NCBI GenBank assembly: GCA_003343995.1
Contig: QAKE01000069.1
Location: forward strand, 1 to 25,791
Direction of reading: 5' to 3'
DNA: 25,791 bases
Origin: Bacillota bacterium
GTDB taxonomy: Bacteria; Bacillota; Clostridia; Christensenellales; Borkfalkiaceae
Below the pieces are notes generated by a model that worked only from the letters and a program-made list of their open reading frames with translations, was not told where the DNA came from and searched no databases. The position numbers were made by a program, and so were the translations under genes. Within the stretch, counting starts at the first letter, position 1; every line of letters starts with the position of its first letter. Positions 8,094 to 16,799 of this stretch are shown here, piece by piece.

Positions 8094-9434
8094 ATGGAAA
8101 CACATTTAAATGTTAAATGGAAACAGTGGTACTTGTTAGTACTGCTCCTTATCTTGGGTGTTGTCGGCTGTAAGGATGATAAGGATGAGGATAATTCTAC
8201 CATCTACGATCCTTCTGTACCTGTAGAAATAACAAGCTTCACACCAGAAGCAGCTGCAGGAGGCGCTCAGTTTCTGGTTTATGGTAGTAATTTCGGAACA
8301 GACTTGAGTAAAATCAAGGTAACGGTTAATGACAAAGAAGCTGTCCTTATCAATTCTAATGGTTCATGTCTCTATTGTTTTGTACCTAAGAAAGCAGGAG
8401 TAGGTCCAGTGAAGGTTACTGTAGGTTTAAACGAATCAGCACAGGAAGCTGTAGCTGAAAAGGAATTTGAATATGTTCCTTCTTTGGTAGTAAAAACACT
8501 GACCGGACATATTGATATAGATGGCAATAGTACGATTAAAGACGGTTCTTTTGAGGATGCACAATTCCAAGCTCCTTACTGGCTGGAGATAGATGATGAA
8601 GATAATATTTATTTATTGGAAGACCAGCAAGGATTACGTAAACTCAATATGAAAGACCGCACAGTAACTACTATATGGCGTACCGGAAGCGGAGTTAATC
8701 ACCCGCGTTCTATGGCTTTCAATGCAGATCATAGTAAACTATATTTCTTTAATGACCAAGATAATAGTGATGAAGGTGTAGCTGTAGCTGTGGCAGAACG
8801 TAGCAATGATCCATCAAAAGAAGATTTTGCTTCATGGGTAACAGTAGCCCGTATGAAGAGTTGTTGTGGAGGAGACGTTCACCCTGAAACAAGCGATTTA
8901 TTCTTCAATCGTTGGAATGGTGGTGAATATTATAAATGGGATTTTGATAGAAAAGACAAAGACCAGATATTCCGTTTGGATAATGGTTTCAACTCAGCAT
9001 TAATATTTGCACCTAGTGGTAAATTTGCCTACATTGTAAGTATGGGACACCACTGTATATACAGAGCCAATTTTGATTATGCAACAGGCCGTCTGATGCA
9101 ACCTTACATCTTATGTGGAAGTAAAAACAACAAGGGATACACTGATGGTCCTGGTAGTAAGGCCCAATTTAACGAACCTCAACAAGGATGCTTCGACAAT
9201 GATGATAATTTCTATGTCTGTGACCAGAATAATAATCTGATTCGTAAAGTAGAACCGAGCGGTCAAGTTAGCACTTTTGCGGGACGTCGTGAAGAATGGG
9301 GTTGGGCAGATGGTGACTTAAGAAAAGAAGCCAGATTTGACCGTCCTTTTGGCATTGCCTACAACAGGAATACCAGTGAATTTTACATTGCGGACAAGAA
9401 CAATAAGAGAATCCGTATTATCACAAAGGAATAA
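8094..9434 (+). CDS. IPT/TIG plus NHL-repeat surface lipoprotein (candidate glycan-binding protein)
   Basis: A 446-residue lipoprotein. A hydrophobic signal ends in VVGC with lipidated Cys26, followed by KDDKDEDN, an acidic stretch typical of Bacteroides lipoproteins exported to the outer cell surface. Residues ~43-125 form an IPT/TIG immunoglobulin-like domain (ITSFTPEAAAGGAQFLVYGSNFG). The rest is an NHL-type beta-propeller, clearest at the C-terminus (FYVCDQNNNLIRKV, then STFAG, then FYIADKNNKRIRII). It has several cysteines (Cys92/Cys95 in SCLYC, Cys257/Cys258 in SCCGG), unusual for a surface protein and possibly disulfide-bonded or metal-binding. It lies 24 nt upstream of susC and probably opens the import operon. 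Similar TIG-NHL proteins recur beside SusCD pairs and are presumed surface glycan-binding proteins; direct glycan binding here is inferred. Confidence 0.83.
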   Translation: METHLNVKWKQWYLLVLLLILGVVGCKDDKDEDNSTIYDPSVPVEITSFTPEAAAGGAQFLVYGSNFGTDLSKIKVTVNDKEAVLINSNGSCLYCFVPKKAGVGPVKVTVGLNESAQEAVAEKEFEYVPSLVVKTLTGHIDIDGNSTIKDGSFEDAQFQAPYWLEIDDEDNIYLLEDQQGLRKLNMKDRTVTTIWRTGSGVNHPRSMAFNADHSKLYFFNDQDNSDEGVAVAVAERSNDPSKEDFASWVTVARMKSCCGGDVHPETSDLFFNRWNGGEYYKWDFDRKDKDQIFRLDNGFNSALIFAPSGKFAYIVSMGHHCIYRANFDYATGRLMQPYILCGSKNNKGYTDGPGSKAQFNEPQQGCFDNDDNFYVCDQNNNLIRKVEPSGQVSTFAGRREEWGWADGDLRKEARFDRPFGIAYNRNTSEFYIADKNNKRIRIITKE

Positions 9435-9458
9435 TATTAATGAGAAACATATTATATT

Positions 9459-12400
9459 ATGAAAAAGTATTTATTAATGTGGGTACTGCTTTTGGGATGC
9501 CTCTCTACGATATGGGCACAAAAGAGTGTATCTGAAATAACCGGAACAGTTCTTGATGAAAATAAAGAGCCACTAATAGGTGTAAACATCGTTATAAAAG
9601 ATAACCCCGGATTGGGTACCATCACTAATGTAGATGGAAAATTTCGCATCAAGGCTACATCTTATCAGATATTGGTCTTTTCTTATATCGGTTATGATAA
9701 AATGGAAGTACCTATCACTGGCAATAAAGAAATCAATGTACAGATGAAACCATCCAGCAATAGTGTATTGGATGAAGTAACCATTACTGGTACAGGAGTA
9801 CAGAAGAAAGCAACCATTACCGGTGCTATTACAACGGTAGATATCAATACACTAAAAAGTTCAGGAAGTGCCTCTACTAGTATCACCAACGCCTTGGCAG
9901 GTAATGTGGCAGGTATCATCGGCATGCAAAGATCTGGTGAACCTGGTAAGGTATCCGATTTCTGGATTCGTGGTATTTCAACCTTTGGTGCCAATGCAAA
10001 AGCATTGATATTGGTAGATGGCTTTGAACGTTCCATGGATGAATTGAATATTGAAGATATTGAGTCATTCTCTGTATTGAAGGATGCATCCGCAACAGCT
10101 ATTTATGGTTCACGCGGTGCAAACGGTGTTGTATTGATTACTACTAAACGTGGTAAAGAAGGTAAGGTTAATATTGATGTGAAGGTAGAAGGTGGTTACA
10201 ATACCCGTACCCGTACACCAGAATTCGTAGATGGATATACATATGCTTCTCTATTAAACGAGGCAAGAACTACTCGCAATTTAGAACCACGTTATACTCC
10301 TACAGAAATGGAAATTCTGCGTCAAGGTTTAGATCCTGACCTCTACCCGAATGTGGATTGGAAAGATGCATTGTTAAGAGATGGCGCTTGGTCAGAACGT
10401 GCTACAGTCAACATCAGTGGTGGTGGTTCCACAGCTCGCTACTATGTATCTGTAGGATATCTGAATCAGGAAGGTATGTATAATACGGATAGTAATTTAA
10501 AGAAGGATTACAATACAAATGCAAATCTTTCTCGTTGGACCTACCGCATGAATGCAGACTTAAATGTGACTCGTACCACATTAGTTAGTGTTGGTCTTGG
10601 TGGTTCTTTGGATTTACAGAATATGCCGGGTATGGACAATGATCAAATTTGGGGATCTATCGTAGGACAAAACCCTATAAGTATTCCTTTCATGTATTCT
10701 GATGGAAAAGTTCCAACTTATGGAACAGATAACCGCATGAACCCATGGGTAATGGCTACACAAACCGGTTATCAAGAAAAATGGTTCAACAAAATTCAAA
10801 CAAACGTAACATTGGAACAAAAGTTGGATTTCATTACAAAAGGATTAAGATTTGTTGCTCGTTACGGTTTTGACACTGAAAATCAAAATAGGAATAACAG
10901 AACTAAGCGTCCGGAACTATGGCAAGCAGAAAGTCGCCGTGATGAGAATGGTAAACTGACAATGAATCGTGTAGGTGAAGAGCAGTTGATGAAGCAATCT
11001 AGCTACACTGATGGTAATCGTAGCGAAAATCTAGAAGCAGAACTACACTACAATCGTGTATTTGCAAAAAAGCATGATATCGGTGCTACTTTAAAGTATT
11101 TCCAATATCAAAAAGTTAAAACGGCCGATGTAGGTGATGATATCATGAAAGCTATTGCCAGACGTTCGCAAGGTTTCTCCGGCCGTGCAACCTATGCCTA
11201 TGACTATCGCTATTTTGCAGAATTCAATTTCGGTTACACCGGTTCGGAAAATTTCATGAGTGGACATCAATTTGGCTTCTTCCCTGCCATATCTGTAGGT
11301 TGGAATATTGCAGAAGAAAAATTTCTCAAAAATCGTTGGAAATGGTTAGATATGTTCAAAATTCGCTATTCTTATGGTGAGGTTGGCAATGATCAACTTG
11401 CTGACAATGAATGGGAACGTCGTTTTCCCTATTTATACACATTTGGTAACATGGTCTATAAAGACAAAGTATTGGGTTGGGACTACGGCGACATTAATAA
11501 TTCATACCGATTTGATGGATACCGTTATTCTCAAATTTCCTCTCCGAATTTGGGGTGGGAAGTTGCCAAAAAGCATAATTTAGGTTTAGATATGTCCATT
11601 CTCAATGGTAAATTCTCAATGACTGTAGATATCTATCAAGATACCCGCGAACAAATTTATATGCAGCGTCAGTACTTGTCACAAATCGTTGGTGTCACTA
11701 GCCAACCTTGGGCTAACGTCGGAAAAATGCGTTCAAAAGGTATTGACGGCAATTTCATGTTACATGAAAAAGTGGGACAAGTAGATTTCACCATACGTGG
11801 TAATATGACCTATACAAAAAATGAAGTTTTAGAATATGACGAACAGCTAAACTCTTATCCTTATCAGATGACAGAAGGTTTTCGCCATGGTCAAGCTCGT
11901 GGTCTAATAGCTTTAGGATTATTCAAAGATTATGATGACATCCGCAACAGTCCCAAACAAGAATTTGGCGATTATATGCCAGGAGACATCAAATATAAGG
12001 ATGTGAATGGAGACGGTGTTATCAATGGATTAGACGAAGCACCTATTGGTGCTACCGATAAGCCAAGTCTAATTTATGGTTTGGGACTTTCAGCCACTTG
12101 GAAAGGATTTGATTTCAACATTCACTTTCAGGGAGCAGGAAAATCATCTTATTTCATTAATGGTTCCAGTGTCTATGCATTTAAAGACGGCGAATGGGGT
12201 AATATCCTAACAGATATGGCCAAATCCAGTAATCGATGGATTTCAAGTGAAATATCCGGTACGACTGAAACCGAAAATCCGAATGCTAAATACCCGCGTT
12301 TGAGCTATGGAGGTAACAATAATAACTATCGCAATTCTACTTATTGGTTAAAAGATGGTTCATATCTACGCCTCAAAACATTAGAAATTGGTTATTCACT

Positions 12401-12575
12401 ACCACAGAAATGGGTAAATAAGATGCGTATGACGAAAGCACGCTTCTATTTTTTAGGTAACAACCTCGCTGTTTGGGATTCACTAGAACTTTGGGATCCT
12501 GAATTGGCAAGTGGTGACGGTATGAAATACCCATTGTCAAAAACATATACTTTAGGATTGAATGTAACCTTCTAA
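9459..12575 (+). CDS. SusC-like TonB-dependent outer-membrane oligosaccharide transporter
   Basis: A 1038-residue SusC/RagA-family protein. A signal peptide (~1-21, ending TIWAQ) is followed by a carboxypeptidase-regulatory-like domain (~25-105: GTVLDENKEPLIGVNI, then FSYIGYDKMEVPI), a plug domain (~115-230: ALAGNVAGIIGMQ, ILVDGFERSMDELN, SVLKDASATAIYGSRGANGVVLITTK), and a long beta-barrel ending in aromatic KTYTLGLNVTF. It would import glycan fragments across the outer membrane using TonB/ExbBD energy, capped by the SusD-like protein encoded 13 nt downstream. The length is normal for SusC proteins. No N-terminal STN (secretin/TonB) extension is visible, so it is unlikely to be an anti-sigma-coupled transporter. 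The family assignment is very strong; the cargo is unknown. Confidence 0.97.
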   Translation: MKKYLLMWVLLLGCLSTIWAQKSVSEITGTVLDENKEPLIGVNIVIKDNPGLGTITNVDGKFRIKATSYQILVFSYIGYDKMEVPITGNKEINVQMKPSSNSVLDEVTITGTGVQKKATITGAITTVDINTLKSSGSASTSITNALAGNVAGIIGMQRSGEPGKVSDFWIRGISTFGANAKALILVDGFERSMDELNIEDIESFSVLKDASATAIYGSRGANGVVLITTKRGKEGKVNIDVKVEGGYNTRTRTPEFVDGYTYASLLNEARTTRNLEPRYTPTEMEILRQGLDPDLYPNVDWKDALLRDGAWSERATVNISGGGSTARYYVSVGYLNQEGMYNTDSNLKKDYNTNANLSRWTYRMNADLNVTRTTLVSVGLGGSLDLQNMPGMDNDQIWGSIVGQNPISIPFMYSDGKVPTYGTDNRMNPWVMATQTGYQEKWFNKIQTNVTLEQKLDFITKGLRFVARYGFDTENQNRNNRTKRPELWQAESRRDENGKLTMNRVGEEQLMKQSSYTDGNRSENLEAELHYNRVFAKKHDIGATLKYFQYQKVKTADVGDDIMKAIARRSQGFSGRATYAYDYRYFAEFNFGYTGSENFMSGHQFGFFPAISVGWNIAEEKFLKNRWKWLDMFKIRYSYGEVGNDQLADNEWERRFPYLYTFGNMVYKDKVLGWDYGDINNSYRFDGYRYSQISSPNLGWEVAKKHNLGLDMSILNGKFSMTVDIYQDTREQIYMQRQYLSQIVGVTSQPWANVGKMRSKGIDGNFMLHEKVGQVDFTIRGNMTYTKNEVLEYDEQLNSYPYQMTEGFRHGQARGLIALGLFKDYDDIRNSPKQEFGDYMPGDIKYKDVNGDGVINGLDEAPIGATDKPSLIYGLGLSATWKGFDFNIHFQGAGKSSYFINGSSVYAFKDGEWGNILTDMAKSSNRWISSEISGTTETENPNAKYPRLSYGGNNNNYRNSTYWLKDGSYLRLKTLEIGYSLPQKWVNKMRMTKARFYFLGNNLAVWDSLELWDPELASGDGMKYPLSKTYTLGLNVTF

Positions 12576-12588
12576 AAAAACGAACTAT

Positions 12589-14643
12589 ATGAAAATTAAA
12601 AATATTCTTCTAACAGCTGCACTGGGAGTAAGCGCACTCGCCTTCTCGTCATGTAGCGACTATTTGAATGTAGACCGTTATTTCAATGACCGAATGACGG
12701 AAGAAAAACTATTTGAAGACAAGAAATACTCTGAACAGTGGTTAGCCGGTGTATATACGCACCTATTAGGCTGCAATGACGATGTGTGCAGTAAGGGTAA
12801 TACTCCTCATAACTTCTCTGACGATATGTATTTTGGTGACCGCAGTGGTTTATATCGCAATTTGAAGTACGGTATGTATGATGAAGGTGCTTTCCAACGT
12901 TCATGGAAAGAATGCTATATCGGCATTCGGGATGCTTCCACTTTCATTCGGAATATCCATGTAAACAAGGATTTCACACAGGAAGAAATAGCTGATTATA
13001 GAGGCCAAGCTCGCTTTCTTCGTGCCTACTACTATTGGCTATTATTGCGTAAATATGGTCCTATACCTTTGATTCCTAACGATGGGGAGATGGATTATAC
13101 CGCAGAATATGAAGATTTAGCATTACCTCGTAATAGTTACGATGAATGTGCGGACTATATTGCTGACGAAATGGCAATAGCTGCAGGTGAATTGGCTATA
13201 ACTCGTACTAATAGTGATATTAATCGTGCCACTCGTGGAGCAGCCTTAGCACTACGTGCCAAAGTTCTGCTTTATGCCGCCAGTCCATTAGCAAACGGAA
13301 ATACAGAAATGGCTGATTTAACTGATGACAAAGGTAATATTTTAATTTCCCAAGAATACGATGAATCTAAATGGGCAAGAGCTGCCGCTGCTGCAAAAGA
13401 TGTTATGGATTTAGATATCTACCATCTCTATGTGGCTAGTCGACGTTACAATAATGATGGAGGTCAGGCGTACCCTGAAACTATTATTCCTCCTGTTACA
13501 GATGAAAATCGCGAATACTCAGAAAACGAATGGCCTAACGGTTGGAAAAACATTGATCCATTTGAATCCTATCGCTCTATTTTTAATGGCGATGTGCAAC
13601 CTAAAGCTAATTCAGAATTAATCTTTACCCGTGGTGTAAACACTCGAAAAGAAGGAGATTTTGATGGATTTATGACAGAAGATGTAGAAACCATGGTCAT
13701 GCACCAAATGCCTTTCCAAATGGGTGGATATAACTGTCATGGCATAACACTAAAACAATGCGACGCATACTATATGAACGACGGAAGCGACGTTCCTGGT
13801 AAAGATGATTGTTTGGGACGCGGTGATGGCAGTTCACGCATAACAGGATTTGTCACCGAGGAAAACAAAGACCAGTACAAGCCACTTCCTACCGGAGTAT
13901 CTTTGCAATATGCCAATCGTGAACCTCGTTTTTACGCTTCTGTTGCTTATAATGGTAGTATTTGGGAAATGACTACTTCATATGATGAAGATAAGCGTTT
14001 CTATCGGGCATGGTATTATCACGGCTCAGAAAATGGTAAATTAGCTCAATCACCAGACCTTTATTTACGTACAGGCATTGGTATAAAGAAGTTCTATAAT
14101 CCTCAGGATTCTTATCAAAACGGTGGTCGTATTATTCCAAAAACAGAACCGGCTATCCGCTATGCTGAAGTATTATTGATTTATGCTGAGGCCTTAAACG
14201 AACTTTCTAACAGTTATGAAATAGCATCTTGGGATGGTTCCAAAACCTATACTATTAAACGTGATGAAGCCGAAATGAAAAAAGGTATCGAACCTATCCG
14301 TATTCGCGCCGGTGTACCTAACTATAAAGCAGAGGTATATAATAACAAAGATTTGTTCCGCAAGGCTTTGAAACGCGAACGCCAGATTGAATTATTTGCC
14401 GAAGGACATCGCTATTACGATCTCCGTCGTTGGAAAGATGCTCCGGAAGAAGAGGCAACCATGATGTATGGCTGTAACACCAACATCGGCGAGAACAACA
14501 GAGATATGTTCTATATACCAACTGTAATACCTTCCATGCCTTCGGTATTTACCAAGAAGATGTATTTTTGGCCTATCTCTCATGATGAATTAAAGAAAAA
14601 CAGCCGACTGACACAGAACCCGGGCTGGACCTATTATGATTAA
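12589..14643 (+). CDS. SusD/RagB-like surface glycan-binding lipoprotein
   Basis: A 684-residue lipoprotein with a signal peptide ending LAFSSC (Cys22) followed by SDYLNV, the usual SusD N-terminus. The TPR-containing SusD core is visible: GQARFLRAYYYWLLLRKYGPIPLIP, RATRGAALALRAKVLLYAASP, then RYAEVLLIYAEALNELS, and the C-terminal RERQIELFAEGHRYYDLRRWK with a final TQNPGWTYYD. It is longer than the archetypal SusD (about 550 residues), and the extra length appears to lie in the central region (~300-500), where ligand loops usually sit. It would form the lid on the SusC barrel and bind the target oligosaccharide at the cell surface. It is tightly coupled to susC (13 nt) and to the DUF1735 gene (18 nt). 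Confidence 0.96.
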   Translation: MKIKNILLTAALGVSALAFSSCSDYLNVDRYFNDRMTEEKLFEDKKYSEQWLAGVYTHLLGCNDDVCSKGNTPHNFSDDMYFGDRSGLYRNLKYGMYDEGAFQRSWKECYIGIRDASTFIRNIHVNKDFTQEEIADYRGQARFLRAYYYWLLLRKYGPIPLIPNDGEMDYTAEYEDLALPRNSYDECADYIADEMAIAAGELAITRTNSDINRATRGAALALRAKVLLYAASPLANGNTEMADLTDDKGNILISQEYDESKWARAAAAAKDVMDLDIYHLYVASRRYNNDGGQAYPETIIPPVTDENREYSENEWPNGWKNIDPFESYRSIFNGDVQPKANSELIFTRGVNTRKEGDFDGFMTEDVETMVMHQMPFQMGGYNCHGITLKQCDAYYMNDGSDVPGKDDCLGRGDGSSRITGFVTEENKDQYKPLPTGVSLQYANREPRFYASVAYNGSIWEMTTSYDEDKRFYRAWYYHGSENGKLAQSPDLYLRTGIGIKKFYNPQDSYQNGGRIIPKTEPAIRYAEVLLIYAEALNELSNSYEIASWDGSKTYTIKRDEAEMKKGIEPIRIRAGVPNYKAEVYNNKDLFRKALKRERQIELFAEGHRYYDLRRWKDAPEEEATMMYGCNTNIGENNRDMFYIPTVIPSMPSVFTKKMYFWPISHDELKKNSRLTQNPGWTYYD

Positions 14644-14661
14644 CATTAAAGGAATACTTTT

Positions 14662-15630
14662 ATGAAAACAATATATTGTATATTATGCACCATAGTGGTG
14701 GTTTTTGCTTGTTATGCTTGCAACAATGAATGGGAAGATGAATTGTACAAACAAGCCGTATCATTCGGAAAAAATGGCGTAGCGGATATCTATGTGAAGT
14801 ATAAACCGAATGGAAAAACATCCTATCAGGTACCAGTCGTATTAAGTGGCACCACTATGAACGACGGTAATATCACAGTGAATGTAGCATTGGATGTAGA
14901 TACACTAACCGATTTGAATTTTGAACGCTTCAGATATCGGGAAGACCTGTACTACAAATTATTGGATGAAACATACTATGACTTGCCTTCCACTCAAGTT
15001 ACATTACAGAAGGGCACCAGTGTAGGGCTGCTTGACATTGATTTCTCATTAGGTGGAATCAACATGACAGAGAAATACATCCTCCCTCTGACTATTGCAG
15101 AAGGTGATGGTTATCAAATCAACTACCGCAAACACTACCGCAAAGCATTATTGAATGTTATTCCCTTCAATAATTTTTCAGGTAGTTATTCTGCTAGTGC
15201 CGGATTAATTTATCAAAGAGATAAAGAAGAAAACCAGCAAACCCCGATGACTATGGATACCCGTACAGCTTTCGTTGTTGATGATAATACAATCTTCTTT
15301 TATGCAGGTGTAACTGAAGAAGAACTAGAAAATCGCGAACTGTATAAAGTTACTGCTCATTTCAACGATGGTGGAATCTTAATATTAGATGCCCCCCATA
15401 AAGACAAGATAGGCTTCAATTTTATTTCCGGAGGTTATGTAATCAGTGAAGAAATGGATGCCTTGCAGCCATACCTAAAGCATCGTTATATCAAACTGGA
15501 TATGGAATATGAATATAATGAATTGATTACAGATAACCTTTATATCCCGTATCGTTTCAAGGGTTCACTGATCATGGAACGTAAGATAAACACAACAATC
15601 CCAGATGAAGATCAAGCTATTATCTGGTAA
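14662..15630 (+). CDS. DUF1735/DUF4973 surface lipoprotein (candidate surface glycan-binding protein)
   Basis: A 322-residue lipoprotein. The signal ends CYAC (Cys20) followed by NNEWEDE, an acidic stretch favouring surface display. Residues ~30-150 match the DUF1735 (BT_3987-like N-terminal) pattern: YQVPVVLSGTT, VALDVDTL, VTLQKGTSVGLLDIDFSL, YILPLTI. The C-terminal half (~165-322) looks like DUF4973: FNNFSGSYSAS, TIFFYAGV, YLKHRYIKLDMEYEY and the terminal NTTIPDEDQAIIW. Such proteins usually sit directly after SusD genes and are presumed accessory glycan binders. It is the last gene of the import operon, 18 nt after the SusD-like gene and followed by a strong hairpin. The DUF4973 assignment is by recall of the motif, not by a profile search. 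Confidence 0.8.
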   Translation: MKTIYCILCTIVVVFACYACNNEWEDELYKQAVSFGKNGVADIYVKYKPNGKTSYQVPVVLSGTTMNDGNITVNVALDVDTLTDLNFERFRYREDLYYKLLDETYYDLPSTQVTLQKGTSVGLLDIDFSLGGINMTEKYILPLTIAEGDGYQINYRKHYRKALLNVIPFNNFSGSYSASAGLIYQRDKEENQQTPMTMDTRTAFVVDDNTIFFYAGVTEEELENRELYKVTAHFNDGGILILDAPHKDKIGFNFISGGYVISEEMDALQPYLKHRYIKLDMEYEYNELITDNLYIPYRFKGSLIMERKINTTIPDEDQAIIW

Positions 15631-15648
15631 AATACAATAAGCAATCCT

Positions 15649-15686
15649 AAATGAGACTGTGTATAAAACAATACACAGCCTCATTT
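15649..15686 (+). terminator. Strong hairpin closing the SusC/SusD operon
   Basis: A long inverted repeat: AAATGAG (15649-15655) pairs with CTCATTT (15680-15686), and CTGTGTAT (15657-15664) pairs with ATACACAG (15671-15678). One A/C mismatch separates the two helices, and the loop is AAAACA. It sits 18 nt after the DUF4973 stop and 17 nt before the next ATG. It most likely acts as a terminator for the import operon and, given its symmetry, could work on either strand. The downstream T-run is short, so some read-through into the orphan lipoprotein is plausible. Confidence 0.75.
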
Positions 15687-15703
15687 AACAAACAAAATCT
15701 ATC

Positions 15704-16696
15704 ATGAAAAACAGCAAGTGGCTATTAGTATCTATCCTTTTTTTGTCTTCTTGTAGCAATAATATGTTTCAAGTAGAAGAAAGTTCTTTTGATGTATTAG
15801 AAGAAGAATTTGCAGCAGACACAAACAGCGAAAACATATTACATACACAAGAAGATAGCATAAATTTATTAACCATCAATGATTCTAAAGAAACAAACTT
15901 ATATCCTGCAATGAGCTTTCCCATAGATCACGAGAGCTACTATACTCATGATGAAGTGGTTATTAATGTTCCTAGAATAGGTAGAGAATATGTGTACAAT
16001 ACTGAAGGAAAATTTCCAAATCTACCAAAGTACAATTTTAACTTAAATACTGGTTGTTATATACAATATCGATTGCACTCTGATAGAAATGGTGCTGATC
16101 ATAACTGGTATTATTACCATCCAGATACAATACTATCTACTACACCTTATTATCTTGAAGTCCCTAATTATCATCCAGATGATTATCGGCTACTTACAGT
16201 AAGACTTAATGCTGCCAGACTCCCTAAAAGGGCTTTCGATATTCAAGGCGTATTGTGTGGTGGTGGTGCTATGTCAGAATGGCTTCCAGAAAATTGGAGC
16301 TATGATCCCTGGGAATTAAATACTAATGGTTTTTTATATCAAGGAGATCGCTCTGGTGATCGCCAAGACATAAATGTTTATGTGCAATTACATCTTGACG
16401 TAGATATGGTATTAGAAGTAGAGATGATGCGCGGTCCTTATAAACTAAAATTTGGAGACCAAGTAAAGGAAGTAAACTATAGTATTGGTACAAATTATAT
16501 TTTTCATAAATTTATTGTAAACAAAACTCTCTATGATGTTCCTATAAACTCTCCTTATAAACTTGGAATGATATTTGATGAAAAAGTGTATTATTTCAAC
16601 TTCTATGTTTCTCCTGCTTATAGAGGTGAAGTACTACATGCATATGCAAAAGCTAATATACATAAGAGCCTCAATTTAATGGACACTAAAGAATAA
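15704..16696 (+). CDS. Orphan AT-rich lipoprotein of unknown family
   Basis: A 330-residue protein I do not recognise. It starts with a clear lipoprotein signal (MKNSKWLLVSILFLSSC, Cys17), followed by SNNMFQVEE and a low-complexity acidic, probably disordered linker (~18-70). The remainder is rich in Tyr, Asp, Asn and aromatic residues with alternating hydrophobic patterns (YYLEVPNYHPDDYRLLTVRL, DINVYVQLHLDVDMVLEVEM), suggesting a beta-sandwich. That composition is common in surface carbohydrate-binding proteins, but no known motif is seen. Base composition is visibly lower in G+C than the neighbours (16501-16560 has 14 G+C of 60). It is bounded by a strong hairpin upstream and a weak inverted repeat downstream, so it looks like a separately acquired or separately expressed single gene between the import and hydrolase blocks. 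A surface glycan-binding role is only an inference from position and lipidation. Confidence 0.72.
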   Translation: MKNSKWLLVSILFLSSCSNNMFQVEESSFDVLEEEFAADTNSENILHTQEDSINLLTINDSKETNLYPAMSFPIDHESYYTHDEVVINVPRIGREYVYNTEGKFPNLPKYNFNLNTGCYIQYRLHSDRNGADHNWYYYHPDTILSTTPYYLEVPNYHPDDYRLLTVRLNAARLPKRAFDIQGVLCGGGAMSEWLPENWSYDPWELNTNGFLYQGDRSGDRQDINVYVQLHLDVDMVLEVEMMRGPYKLKFGDQVKEVNYSIGTNYIFHKFIVNKTLYDVPINSPYKLGMIFDEKVYYFNFYVSPAYRGEVLHAYAKANIHKSLNLMDTKE

Positions 16697-16702
16697 GAAT
16701 AA

Positions 16703-16727
16703 GTAAGTGATTAGCTTAACTACTTAC
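16703..16727 (+). repeat. Short inverted repeat after the orphan lipoprotein
   Basis: GTAAGT (16703-16708) and ACTTAC (16722-16727) can form a 6-bp stem over a 13-nt loop; an alternative fold pairs the inner TAG with CTA. It lies 6 nt after the stop codon. With no T-tract and a short A/T-rich stem it is a weak terminator candidate at best. The remaining ~70 bases up to 16799 hold no promoter I can defend. Confidence 0.3.
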
Positions 16728-16799
16728 CCATAGAATTTCATGATCTCTATTAATACGTGCAATCTTTAAACCAATTCACTATTTTACATACAATTAATT

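Noticed and set aside
16728..16799. Possible promoter before the DUF4965 gene
   Set aside because: The gap is A/T-rich with a TATTTTAC stretch, but no paired -33 TTTG element at correct spacing was found.
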